Position numbers and translations under genes: made by a program. This document shows, piece after piece, positions 1 through 7,595 of a stretch of 35,408 nt of DNA. Below the pieces are notes generated by a model. It saw nothing but the letters and a program-made list of their open reading frames with translations, was not told the DNA's origin and did not search any database. Positions within the stretch are counted from its first letter, which is position 1; the number at the start of each line of letters is the position of its first letter. The stretch is from an uncultured Blautia sp. (GTDB taxonomy: Bacteria > Bacillota > Clostridia > Lachnospirales > Lachnospiraceae), in contig CAKRPO010000023.1 of the NCBI GenBank assembly GCA_934378195.1, forward strand, positions 1 to 35,408. Direction: 5' to 3'.

Positions 1-240
1 TACCTTCGCCTCTATATTGAAGGAAGAAAGTCCTGGTTCGAGTGGAGTTATGATGGAGAAAATTATGAGAAGATCGGGCGCATCTTTGACACTACAAGAT
101 TCTCCGATGAATACTGCAAATACGGCGAATTTACCGGAACCATGGTTGGCCTCACCTGCGCTGACCGAGTCCTCCACAAGAAATGTGCCGATTTTGATTT
201 CTTTGAATATAAGGCTGACGAGAGTCGAATGGTGGAGTAA
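1..240 (+). CDS. GH43-type glycosidase, C-terminal end (partial)
   Basis: Frame 1 is open from the window edge to a TAA at 238-240, giving the last 79 residues of a larger protein. The residues look like the C-terminal beta-sandwich of family 43 beta-xylosidase/arabinofuranosidase proteins: a WFEWSYDGENYEKIG strand pair, then GEFTGTMVGLTCAD and a closing ADFDFFEY. The catalytic five-bladed propeller would lie upstream, outside the window. The family acts on xylan side chains or xylo-oligosaccharides. No terminator is seen right after the stop; the next gene converges on it. The assignment comes from the tail only, so the substrate cannot be stated. Confidence 0.7.
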   Translation, partial: YLRLYIEGRKSWFEWSYDGENYEKIGRIFDTTRFSDEYCKYGEFTGTMVGLTCADRVLHKKCADFDFFEYKADESRMVE

Positions 241-268
241 AAATATATTCAGATGTTACGTTACTTTT

Positions 269-481
269 TCATTTATCATCAGATTTAGATTTATTTTTGA
301 TTTTCGGTGGTTGGTAATGATACACCGCTTCATAGGATTCCAGTTCATCCTCATTTACCGGGCCTGACGGAATCAGCCCAGTACAGTCCTGGGTAGATGC
401 TGCATTTGAGAGAAAATCATAAGAATCAATGACCTCCTGGTTCGTAGGAGTCTTTGGTTTTGTAGAAGAATTTTTTGACAT
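269..481 (-). CDS. Small hydrophilic protein of unknown function (70 aa)
   Basis: Read on the minus strand from ATG at 481. A clear GGAGG lies 7 bases upstream, so this start is well supported. The product is 70 residues, Ser/Thr/Lys rich at both ends, with an acidic middle (NEDELESYEAVYHY) and one Cys. There is no signal peptide, membrane segment or known motif. I do not recognise the family. It converges on the GH43-type gene with 28 bases between the stops. Its leader lies inside an imperfect inverted repeat (486-548) that would pair with its own ribosome binding site. A 75-aa ORF overlapping it on the same strand in another frame has no good start and is treated as a shadow. Confidence 0.6.
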   Translation of the reverse strand: MSKNSSTKPKTPTNQEVIDSYDFLSNAASTQDCTGLIPSGPVNEDELESYEAVYHYQPPKIKNKSKSDDK

Positions 482-485
482 AAAT

Positions 486-548
486 AACCTCCATGGTATA
501 CAAATTCAGACTTAAAAAAGTCTTGAAGATTAGTATATCCTGGAGGTT
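486..548. repeat. Inverted repeat with nested hairpin around a ribosome binding site
   Basis: Left arm 486-501 (aacctccatggtatac) and right arm 533-548 (gtatatcctggaggtt) are complementary at 14 of 16 positions. Inside the loop a second perfect 6-bp hairpin, agactt-AAAA-aagtct, lies at 508-523. On the minus strand the arm includes the GGAGG of the 70-aa gene. On the plus strand the right arm also reads TGGAGG and is followed by a run of T. It may be a translational switch, a terminator, or the footprint of a small mobile repeat. Confidence 0.6.
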
Positions 549-573
549 GTTTTTTTATGCTGGCATTTTGTGG

Positions 574-601
574 TTGTAAAAAACCCTCAATATAGTACAA
601 T
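574..601 (+). promoter_or_regulatory. Probable promoter for the 649-871 ORF pair
   Basis: TTGTAA at 574-579 and TACAAT at 596-601 are separated by 16 bases and lie 47 bases before the first small ORF. The -10 box sits in a 17-base element (591-607) that recurs with one mismatch at 25720-25736, in front of the ThrE-type genes. Confidence 0.45.
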
Positions 602-648
602 TAGTTCCGAAGAAAAGGGGAATGACAAATAGAAAAAAGGAGGAAGAC

Positions 649-747
649 ATGATGACAAGAATTGGACAGATGATATTCAATGATGGATATGCAAAAGGAT
701 TTAAAGAAGGACTTGCAGAAGTGAGGGGTAGAGAATATGGAGCGTGA
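649..747 (+). CDS. 32-aa ORF resembling an Rpn-family tail segment
   Basis: ATG ATG follows AAAGGAGGAAGAC, a strong ribosome binding site, so translation here is likely. The product starts MMTRIGQMIFNDGYAKGF and continues with the G-x-x-x-G pattern (YAKGFKEGLAEVRG) seen near the C-terminus of many Rpn/PD-(D/E)XK transposase-like proteins. It overlaps the next small ORF by 11 bases in another frame. It could be a remnant of a larger gene or a real small protein; 32 residues are too few to decide. Confidence 0.4.
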   Translation: MMTRIGQMIFNDGYAKGFKEGLAEVRGREYGA

Positions 748-871
748 GGTTGAACGTATATGTCTGCTTCTATCGAAGCTTTTAGATGAGAATCGTTTGG
801 ATGACCTGTTGAGAATAATAGAAGATGATGAATATATGGAACAATTGATGCGAGAGTTCAATATTTTATGA
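737..871 (+). CDS. 44-aa ORF resembling an Rpn-family C-terminus
   Basis: ATG at 737 lies 8 bases after GAGGGGT, within the end of the previous ORF. The 44 residues (EREVERICLLLSKLLDENRLDDLLRII...) form two predicted amphipathic helices. They resemble the short closing segment of Rpn-type proteins in clostridia, where a phrase like DDEYMEQLMREF precedes the stop. Together with the 649 ORF it would make a tail-like protein if a frameshift joined them. A broken Rpn gene follows, so this edge seems to collect such fragments. Confidence 0.4.
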   Translation: MEREVERICLLLSKLLDENRLDDLLRIIEDDEYMEQLMREFNIL

Positions 872-976
872 AAAAAGTATTTTCACAAGATTTTAGTTCA
901 TTCGCCAATAAATTTTTTGATACAAATCAAATAGAACCTATGTTATAGTGATAATAGAAAGAAAGGATGGCAAACG

Positions 977-1918
977 GTGGAACAAAATAAAATTAAACCG
1001 GATACCATACTAAAGAATTTTTGGAAAGACAATCATCATTTTGCAGATTTATTTAATGCCGCGTTGTTTGAAGGTGAACAGGTATTAAATCCTGCAGATC
1101 TTTTGGAAGTGGACACAGATGTTTCTTCAATTCTAAGATTTAATGGTCATGCTGAGACAGTACAGAAAGTATTGGATGTTGTAAAGAAAACAGCATATGG
1201 TATTGATTTCGTAATCTGAGGATTGGAAAATCAGGAAAAAATTCATTATGCAATGCCACTTCGACACATGATAGGAGATGCATTCTCTTATTTGAAAGAG
1301 TATCAGGAAATTGCGGCAAAAAATCGTAAAGATAAAAACTTTGCGTCTTCAGATGAATTTCTTTCCAATATGAAAAAAACAGATCGTCTGCATCCAGTAG
1401 TAAGTCTATGTGTTTATTATGGAGAACATCCATGGGATGGACCTTTGTGTCTGGTAGATATGTTGGAGCTTCCAGAAAAAATCAGACCTCTTGTATCGGA
1501 TTACAAGATGAATTTAATTGAACTAAGGACAAGTGGAACACTCCAGTTTCATAATCAGGATGTTAATACAGTATTTGATATTAGTCGAGCTATATACGAA
1601 CGCGATTATGATAAAATAAATACTGTGTATGGGAGAATGCAAATTACATCAGAACTGGGAGTTGTGATTGGTGCGATTACACAGTCACAGAAGCTGATAG
1701 ACCATGCTTTGAAATTGGAACGAAATGGAGGTCAGGTTAATATGTGTAGTGCATTGGAAGAGTTAGAAAAAAAGGCAGAACAAAAAGGGATGATTAAGGG
1801 GACGATCAAAACTTGCAAAAAAATTAAATTAAGCAGAGAAGAGACAACTAAGAATATTATCGAAGAATTTTCTTTATCCAATGAAGAAGCAGAGAAATGT
1901 ATGGAAATGTATTGGTAG
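977..1918 (+). pseudogene. Rpn/PD-(D/E)XK family gene interrupted by an in-frame TGA
   Basis: A GTG at 977 (after GAAAGGATGG) opens a frame reading NFWKDNHHFADLFNAALFEGEQVL, the typical opening of clostridial Rpn-family (PDDEXK) recombination-promoting nuclease/transposase-like proteins. The frame stops at TGA 1217-1219 and continues unshifted from 1220 as GLENQEKIHYAMPLRHMIGDAFSYL to TAG 1918. Family members read through this point with a hydrophobic residue, so one base change (for example TTA to TGA) explains it. The break lies just before the conserved E-x-Q of the nuclease core (ENQEK), so the 80-aa front part lacks part of the active site. The back part has only a TTG and no ribosome binding site. 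Most likely a recent loss of function. Confidence 0.8.
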
Positions 1919-1936
1919 CATGTGGCATATGGTAAT

Positions 1937-1971
1937 AGAAGAGCCCGGAGGGATGACCTCCGGGTTCTTCT
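1937..1971. terminator. Bidirectional terminator-like hairpin
   Basis: Arms 1937-1951 (agaagagcccggagg) and 1957-1971 (cctccgggttcttct) pair over 15 bp with one G-U, around a 5-base loop. It lies between the convergent Rpn pseudogene and the XRE regulator. The regulator's TAG stop (1970-1972) sits on the edge of the stem. Confidence 0.8.
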
Positions 1972-2302
1972 ATTGTGCCTCCAGAGCATTAATGTAACCT
2001 TCCAAATAAGAAGTGATACGCTCTTTTCCAAGGGAATCCAGTTTTCTGTACAGGTTGATCAGACGTGTTTCATCCTGGGCCAGACTGTTGGTTTCAATAC
2101 GCTCATATCTGGTATCAGAAAGACCAAGAATATAATCAATAGATACGCCAAAGATATTTTGCAGTTTGATAAGAGATTTTACACTGGGATAATATTTTTC
2201 CATTTCATATGCGCTTATTGTTTCCTGAGACACTTCCAACTCAATGCTGAGTCGGATCTGTGTGATTTTCTTTTCCTCCCGTAATTCTCGTATACGATTC
2301 AT
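1970..2302 (-). CDS. XRE (Cro/CI) family repressor, probable regulator of the Tad cluster
   Basis: A 110-aa DNA-binding protein. Residues about 3-58 form a Cro/CI helix-turn-helix: RIRELREEKKITQIRLSIELEVSQ, then TISAYEMEKYYPSVKSLIKLQNIFGVSIDYILG. The C-terminal half (DETRLINLYRKLDSLGKERITSYLEGYI) is helical, probably for dimerisation. I chose ATG 2302 because AAGGGAG lies 7 bases upstream; an ATG at 2329 would add nine residues but has no ribosome binding site. The gene diverges from the 22-kb run starting at 2521. Three TACAAG-N5-CTTGTA dyads lie in the 218-bp gap. One overlaps its own -10 (TATAAT, complement of 2340-2345) and one the -35 of the divergent promoter, so it probably represses both directions. 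The inducer is unknown; there is no peptidase or sensor domain. Confidence 0.88.
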   Translation of the reverse strand: MNRIRELREEKKITQIRLSIELEVSQETISAYEMEKYYPSVKSLIKLQNIFGVSIDYILGLSDTRYERIETNSLAQDETRLINLYRKLDSLGKERITSYLEGYINALEAQ

Positions 2303-2343
2303 TTTTTTCTCCCTTACAACTAGGCTCATATTTAATCATATTA

Positions 2344-2360
2344 TACAAGCTGAACTTGTA
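2344..2360. promoter_or_regulatory. Operator 1 (TACAAG-N5-CTTGTA) at the repressor promoter
   Basis: A perfect 6-bp dyad, TACAAG ctgaa CTTGTA. It overlaps the reverse TATAAT at 2340-2345, the likely -10 of the XRE gene; no convincing -35 is seen for that promoter. Its position fits autorepression. Confidence 0.7.
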
Positions 2361-2387
2361 CGCATTAGAAGGCGAAACTATACTTTG

Positions 2388-2404
2388 TATAAGCTGTACT
2401 GGTG
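2388..2404. promoter_or_regulatory. Operator 2, degenerate copy
   Basis: TATAAGCTGTACTGGTG matches operator 1 at 13 of 17 positions, including the AAGCTG core. It lies between the two good copies, 44 bases from the first and 27 from the third. It may be a weak site helping cooperative binding. Confidence 0.5.
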
Positions 2405-2414
2405 AGAATATGAA

Positions 2415-2431
2415 TACAAGTACAACTTGTA
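2415..2431. promoter_or_regulatory. Operator 3 (TACAAG-N5-CTTGTA) over the Tad-cluster -35
   Basis: A perfect dyad, TACAAG tacaa CTTGTA, extended by one more A/T pair. Its right half-site shares bases with the -35 box at 2427-2432, so a bound repressor would block RNA polymerase. Confidence 0.72.
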
Positions 2432-2455
2432 TAAAATAGAAGCTGATGCTATAAT
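2427..2455 (+). promoter_or_regulatory. Main promoter of the Tad/kinase cluster
   Basis: TTGTAT (2427-2432) and a consensus TATAAT (2450-2455) with a 17-base spacer, 65 bases before the first start codon. It is the only strong promoter I see ahead of the long rightward run. Confidence 0.7.
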
Positions 2456-2520
2456 AAAAAATAATTAATTCAGTGTGATAAAGTGATAAGAAAAATATTT
2501 AAACAGGGAGGAAAATGCGT

Positions 2521-4767
2521 ATGAAATGCCCAAAATGTGGAACAACAGTCAAGGATGATGCCAAGTTCTGTTTTGCCTGTGGAGCCAAACTGGAACAGCC
2601 AAAGGCAGTGGCTGAACCAGAGAAAATAGAAGTACAGCATGTAAAGATGAAGCCGGAGGCACCGAAAGCTAAGAAAAAAGGTAACAACAAGAAGGTCGGT
2701 AAGATTGTGGTCGCAGTCGGAGTATGTGCGGCAGTTGTAGTGGTGGGAGTCAATATTGTTCCGCGGCTGACACAGACAGATAATCCGTGTGTGTATTTGT
2801 CAGATGGTTCTTATAATCTTCTGACAAAAATGAAAAAAGACAGTGGAGTGGATTTCGCGGATGGTGTATCAACTGCCGTGTTTGAGAACTCACCATATAC
2901 GATTAAAGGTCGGACTCAGTTTTCACCAAGTGGAAAGTATCTGTATTTTTATAATAATTATGATGGTAACGGTGGAACTTTATGCAGAATCAGATGGGAT
3001 AAGATAAAGAAAAACTCTTCAGGCAGTCGTGATTATGAAAATATTGAAACAATAGGTTCAAATATATCGGATACTTATAATATATATAGACTGATCTCGG
3101 ATGACGAAGTAATTTATAAGGATACATCTGACAGCCTTTATTATTATAACGGAGAAGAAACGACAAAGATTGCCAAACAGGCTGCAGATTTCTGGGTAGA
3201 TGAAAACGGCAGAATTGTCTATACAAGAAAAGATGATGAGAGTGGTGAGGTTTGTACCTTATTTGGTGTTACTACGAAAGAGCCGGATAATAAAATTAAA
3301 CTGGCTTCAAATATTGCGTGGGTGGTCTGTGCGGATGATTTAGATAATATTTTTGTGCGTACGAATTCCGGAGAGGATAATATGGGAGTCGGCGTTGCCG
3401 GATTTGACCGAGATTTCCAGGTGCTCAGTAAAAACTCAGAGGTTCTGTCATATAAAGATGACTGTATTTATTATACCGATGATAGTGGAGATTCTCTCAG
3501 TTTGTATGATTATGTAGAAGGAACAGATGTGATAGATACATTAAAAGAACCTGTGGAAGAAGACTATCAGATTACACAGGATAAGTACGAGATGCTGGAT
3601 GAGTACAGTACATTAGAAGACTATGAGGCTATTTATACATCGTGTACAAAGGAATCCATGTTCACACCAGATGGAGAAAATCTGGAGGATCAGCCGGAAG
3701 CGGAATTTCAGGCATTTGTAAAAAAATATAAAAATCTTGAAAATGAAGATGGATATATTCAGGTTACAGACGAGATTAAAGATGAACTGAAAAATCTGGC
3801 GGCTCTTTATGGAGAAGGCTATGAAAATGAATGGCAGGAGTTATGTTTCGGGAAGAAAACAGAAACAGTGACAGACGAGGATGCATATAACGAAGCATGG
3901 GATAGATACTACAAATTGTATTCTGCGGAAGATTTATGTGCACAGCTTAAAGATGAAAATAATGCATTTCCATTGAAAATATTGTATTGCTACAAAAACG
4001 GAGAAACCAATGTAATTAGTAAAGATGTCCTGCAGGCGTATAGTTTAAGCAACTCTATTATATATAATACGAAAGATATGGTTCAGGAGAAAGTTAAATT
4101 AGAAGATATTAATGATATCAGTGATGTAAGAGAACTGTTCTGGATTGATTATGGCAAACAGAATTATTTTATCAGATTATCTGATGATAAACAGCTTCAG
4201 ATGTCAACAGAAGGTGCGAAATACTGCAAAGATCAGATGGATACAGACTGGGGATCCATTTCATTTGCAGGAAACAGTGTTTATATAAATGTCGAAAATG
4301 AAAAAACAGGTATTGCGTCTATAAAGGGAGATACAATAGGAGCTTTTGATACGATAGCAGAGAAATCTACAACGCTTAGTGCTACAGAAACAGAATGTTA
4401 TTATGTGACAACAGAAAATCCAGATGACTATTATGTTGATTTATATTGCGACAAAGATGGAAAGAGTACACTGCTGGCACAGGATATTACTCTACAATCT
4501 GTTTCCGTTTATGAAGATGACCAGATTCTGGCAAGCACAAGTCCATACAATAATAGTGGATATGAACTCAGTACACTTGGAAAGAAAGGAAACATGAATT
4601 ATCTGGCTGACGATGTCAGTGCTTATCTGCGTTTGGATGAAAAAAATCTTCTGTACATTTCAGATGGTGACCTTTATCTTTACGATGGTGAAGACAAGGA
4701 ACTGCTTGCCTATGATGTTGATTGTATGTGGAGTAAAAAATCAATGAATACAAAATTTGCTTATTGA
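2521..4767 (+). CDS. Zinc-ribbon, single-TM protein with large extracellular beta domain
   Basis: First gene of the cluster, 748 aa. Residues 1-20 are a zinc ribbon with Cys3, Cys6, Cys17 and Cys20 (MKCPKCG...FCFACG). A Lys/Pro-rich linker follows, then one membrane helix at about 62-80. The remaining ~665 residues should lie outside the cell. They show repeated strands such as YLSDGSYNLL, GKYLYFYNN, DDCIYYTDDSGDSLSLYDY and NLLYISDGDLYLYDG, suggesting a beta-propeller, with a helical stretch at about 350-490. I chose ATG 2521 because GGGAGG lies 9 bases away; ATG 2515 is only 3 bases from it. The layout (cytosolic zinc ribbon, TM, outer sensor-like domain) suggests a membrane sensor or scaffold, but no enzyme motif is seen and the function is not recognised. 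A second protein of this plan is encoded at 17865. Confidence 0.8.
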   Translation: MKCPKCGTTVKDDAKFCFACGAKLEQPKAVAEPEKIEVQHVKMKPEAPKAKKKGNNKKVGKIVVAVGVCAAVVVVGVNIVPRLTQTDNPCVYLSDGSYNLLTKMKKDSGVDFADGVSTAVFENSPYTIKGRTQFSPSGKYLYFYNNYDGNGGTLCRIRWDKIKKNSSGSRDYENIETIGSNISDTYNIYRLISDDEVIYKDTSDSLYYYNGEETTKIAKQAADFWVDENGRIVYTRKDDESGEVCTLFGVTTKEPDNKIKLASNIAWVVCADDLDNIFVRTNSGEDNMGVGVAGFDRDFQVLSKNSEVLSYKDDCIYYTDDSGDSLSLYDYVEGTDVIDTLKEPVEEDYQITQDKYEMLDEYSTLEDYEAIYTSCTKESMFTPDGENLEDQPEAEFQAFVKKYKNLENEDGYIQVTDEIKDELKNLAALYGEGYENEWQELCFGKKTETVTDEDAYNEAWDRYYKLYSAEDLCAQLKDENNAFPLKILYCYKNGETNVISKDVLQAYSLSNSIIYNTKDMVQEKVKLEDINDISDVRELFWIDYGKQNYFIRLSDDKQLQMSTEGAKYCKDQMDTDWGSISFAGNSVYINVENEKTGIASIKGDTIGAFDTIAEKSTTLSATETECYYVTTENPDDYYVDLYCDKDGKSTLLAQDITLQSVSVYEDDQILASTSPYNNSGYELSTLGKKGNMNYLADDVSAYLRLDEKNLLYISDGDLYLYDGEDKELLAYDVDCMWSKKSMNTKFAY

Positions 4768-4800
4768 TTAATCAGGGAATCATGATCTGGGAGAAATATT

Positions 4801-6171
4801 ATGAATAATAAAATGAGAAAAAGTATAGGAATCTTTCTTCTTTCCCTTTCTTCTGTCACGGTACTGTTTGGTTCGGGAAATGAAATTGAAGCCGCAAAGC
4901 GCAAAGATTATTCTCTGAATGCAGAAACGGACAACACCGGAGATGAGAATAAAAATTCGGACGAAAATGGAGTTCGGATCTATGTAGAGAAAATCGACGA
5001 AGCAAGTGCATTCCGTAATGGAATGGCGGAAATCAAATTCTGGGTCGGCGATATGTCCTATCGAGGCTTTATTGATACAGAGGGAAAGATGAAATTCTAT
5101 ATCCCTCTGGAATCTGGAAATTATAGTGAAAACACCGGACTGGACAATGGATATGTGACGCATTTTATCAATGATACCCTCTTTGTGATTGATGCTGAGG
5201 GAAATATCTTAAGTCATTATGACAAGAATCAGGTAGTCTGCTATGGCGGAGGATATACCTGGGTCAGAGAAGACAGTTCAAATGACTGGAACGATGCCGG
5301 AACCCGTAAATATACCTTCTATGATCCAAGCGGTGCCGAGGTGCAGGACGTGAGTTTTACGGTCAGTAATGATCAGAGTTATCAGGAGTCATTCCGCTAT
5401 CATGGCGATGGTGTTTTCTCATATCAGACAATGGAAGATGAAGTCAACGATACATTTTGCTTCTATTTTACAGGAACTGCCCAGAAGCAGCAGTACAATA
5501 CATCATTTATGCGGGACAGAGATGACCAGTTTGAGGATGGGTATGTGTTGGATCTTTACAGGGACGAAGATGGAATGTGTCATATAGAACGGATGAGCGA
5601 TCAGGGCGAATATCAGGATGTCGTGATTCCGAAAGAGTGCAGTACAGAGGACGGTGCCAGTTGGTACATACGTGGAAAATCAGAAAATTACATTCTTCTG
5701 AGCGATTCTACAGGAACACTGGTCGCATATGACATACAAAACAGTGCATTTCAGAGATACACAGGACAGTATGCCGGTTCCCTGAACTGTGATTACAGCG
5801 GACTGCAGGGAAATGTGATCGCTGTAAAGATCTATGGAAAAAATGACAAGGATTATGTAGGTCTGATCAATATAGAGAACATGACGGAAATCGGAGAACC
5901 GATAGAGACCAATGATTTTCAGCTGGCGAAAGAAGTACTGATCACTTACCGGGATGATAAGAAAGTCATGTATGATCTGAATGGAAATGAAACGTTTACC
6001 TGTGGTTATTATGCAGATGTTTACAGTGCCGGTGAAGGTGCTACTGTCATGAGTGATGATTCAGGTTACCACTATGTAAAGAGTGATGGATCTGATTTTT
6101 TCCCGGACGGAATTGACTATGACAATGCCCGAAATCTGGACGTGGATCTGCGTAAACAGACAATAGGATAA
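4801..6171 (+). CDS. Secreted WG-repeat-like protein
   Basis: 456 aa with an N-terminal signal peptide (RKSIGIFLLSLSSVTVLFGS, likely cut near EAA-KRK at about residue 32). The mature part has WG/KWG-like beta repeats: FRNGMAEIKFWVGDMSYRGF followed by IDTEGKMKFYIP, LFVIDAEGNIL and similar units. These usually form propeller-like outer-surface domains of unknown ligand. GGGAG sits 7 bases before the ATG; the gene lies 33 bases after the zinc-ribbon gene. No catalytic motif or anchor is visible, so the protein may be released or held by partners. The second WG protein of the cluster (15389) has a TPR region in front. Confidence 0.72.
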   Translation: MNNKMRKSIGIFLLSLSSVTVLFGSGNEIEAAKRKDYSLNAETDNTGDENKNSDENGVRIYVEKIDEASAFRNGMAEIKFWVGDMSYRGFIDTEGKMKFYIPLESGNYSENTGLDNGYVTHFINDTLFVIDAEGNILSHYDKNQVVCYGGGYTWVREDSSNDWNDAGTRKYTFYDPSGAEVQDVSFTVSNDQSYQESFRYHGDGVFSYQTMEDEVNDTFCFYFTGTAQKQQYNTSFMRDRDDQFEDGYVLDLYRDEDGMCHIERMSDQGEYQDVVIPKECSTEDGASWYIRGKSENYILLSDSTGTLVAYDIQNSAFQRYTGQYAGSLNCDYSGLQGNVIAVKIYGKNDKDYVGLINIENMTEIGEPIETNDFQLAKEVLITYRDDKKVMYDLNGNETFTCGYYADVYSAGEGATVMSDDSGYHYVKSDGSDFFPDGIDYDNARNLDVDLRKQTIG

Positions 6172-6214
6172 AACAATTACATAATTTTGCTGTATGGGAA
6201 AGAAGGAAACAGGT

Positions 6215-7564
6215 ATGAAAAAAACAATATTGGCGACTGCAGGATGGATACTTGCAGCCGGTATGATTGGGACAGCACTTCCCGGACAGGCAGTCCTGGC
6301 AGCGAAGAGAGTGACATCCGAAAGTGGGGAGACTTCATCGGAGGGGAAAAGCAGTGCCAATGCCGGGCAGAAGGCAGGCAAGATTGAAGGACTGAATTAT
6401 ATTGGTGGCAAGACTTATACCCTTAATCTACAGTACTCCAAGGAAAAGAGCATGACAGGAGAAGCAGTCGGTGAAACTGGAGTTTTGGCTGCGGTATCAT
6501 GTGATTTTGATTACGACGGGGCAGACGAGATCTTCAGCGTTTCATACAAAGACAGTGTGAATTCTCCAACCGGACGGGCAATTACATTTTCCATTCTGAA
6601 AGAAATGGATGGGGGATGGAAGACGGTATCAGAACAGGAGATGCTGTATCTGGACTATCAGGGAAATTATCGTGAAATGAGCGGAATGAGCGGAGGCACA
6701 GCGTTCAGTGAAGTTTCTGTTTTTCTGCGAAGACTGGATGAACAGTATCAGTTTTTCTATGAAGTTTACGAGGAAAGTTCTGTTGCAACGGGCCAGTCCT
6801 GGAATATCCAGGGATTTTATCTGGACGGTGACGAACTGAAAAAAATGGAGACATCGACAGACATATTTTACGAAGGTTCCCCGATCAGTGAGTTATGGGA
6901 TTCAAAGGCTGCTGCAGAATCAGGAGAAGACTGGGCATTAGAGAATGCCAATATCATAGATGCATACGAAAACCTCATTTTTTCAAATCCTAATATCAGT
7001 TTTGATCATATGACGGTAGATCAGAATCAGGGAATGTATCAGGTCTTGCGAATGAAAAAGGGAAGTCTTGTTTCGGATGAAGAAAGAAGCCAGTGGATTT
7101 CTGGATGTTATAACGGAGATGAAGCAAGGTCAATGAAATGTTACTCATACAAGATTAATGATCTGAGCAATGAAATTCCAAATATCATCCAGGGTTATCG
7201 GACGGATGTAATCTTTGATGAAAATGGGACAGTGGATTCCTCTGCTACAGATACAGTATCTACGACATCAGAGTACATTATTCCGGACTCCGACAGCCGT
7301 TATCTCAGTCGTGAGGAACTCAGCAATCTGAGCCTTCAGCAGCTAAATTACGCCAAGAATGAGATCTACGCAAGAAAAGGAAGACTCTTCCAATCGCCGG
7401 AACTGCAGAATTATTTTGGAAGTAAATCTTGGTATCACGGAACGATTGCAGCGGATGACTTTAAGGATTCCACCATGCTCAATGATTATGAGAGGGCAAA
7501 TACAGAACTTCTCAGTAAAGTAGAGCACGAGCTTGCACCGGATGGTTATCAGCTTGATAAGTAA
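6215..7564 (+). CDS. Secreted YARHG-domain protein
   Basis: 449 aa. Start at ATG 6215 because AAGGA precedes it at good spacing; ATG 6194 lacks a ribosome binding site. A signal peptide (MKKTILATAGWILAAGMIG, cut near LAA-KRV) leads to a Ser/Gly-rich spacer. Next is a beta domain with an Asp-rich DFDYDGADEIFSV motif, like FG-GAP/VCBS-type calcium loops. The last ~80 residues are a YARHG domain: YLSREELSNLSLQQLNYAKN, EIYARKGRLF, then SWYHG. YARHG domains are common in secreted clostridial proteins, with unknown function, perhaps in cell-wall contact. The gene sits between the WG gene and the Tad ATPase. A similar Asp-loop occurs in the C-terminal domain of the zinc-ribbon protein at 17865. Confidence 0.8.
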   Translation: MKKTILATAGWILAAGMIGTALPGQAVLAAKRVTSESGETSSEGKSSANAGQKAGKIEGLNYIGGKTYTLNLQYSKEKSMTGEAVGETGVLAAVSCDFDYDGADEIFSVSYKDSVNSPTGRAITFSILKEMDGGWKTVSEQEMLYLDYQGNYREMSGMSGGTAFSEVSVFLRRLDEQYQFFYEVYEESSVATGQSWNIQGFYLDGDELKKMETSTDIFYEGSPISELWDSKAAAESGEDWALENANIIDAYENLIFSNPNISFDHMTVDQNQGMYQVLRMKKGSLVSDEERSQWISGCYNGDEARSMKCYSYKINDLSNEIPNIIQGYRTDVIFDENGTVDSSATDTVSTTSEYIIPDSDSRYLSREELSNLSLQQLNYAKNEIYARKGRLFQSPELQNYFGSKSWYHGTIAADDFKDSTMLNDYERANTELLSKVEHELAPDGYQLDK

Positions 7565-7595
7565 GAAAATAAACGCAGTCTGTATTTGATAAGGA

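Noticed and set aside
557..595. 12-codon Cys-containing peptide (MLAFCGCKKPSI) as a gene or leader peptide
   Set aside because: It has a ribosome binding site, but the only good promoter nearby starts downstream of it, and it is too short to support by itself.
944..955. Promoter before the Rpn pseudogene (TATAGT or GATAAT)
   Set aside because: The nearest -35-like TTGATA (917-922) is at 21 bases or more, so no convincing pair.
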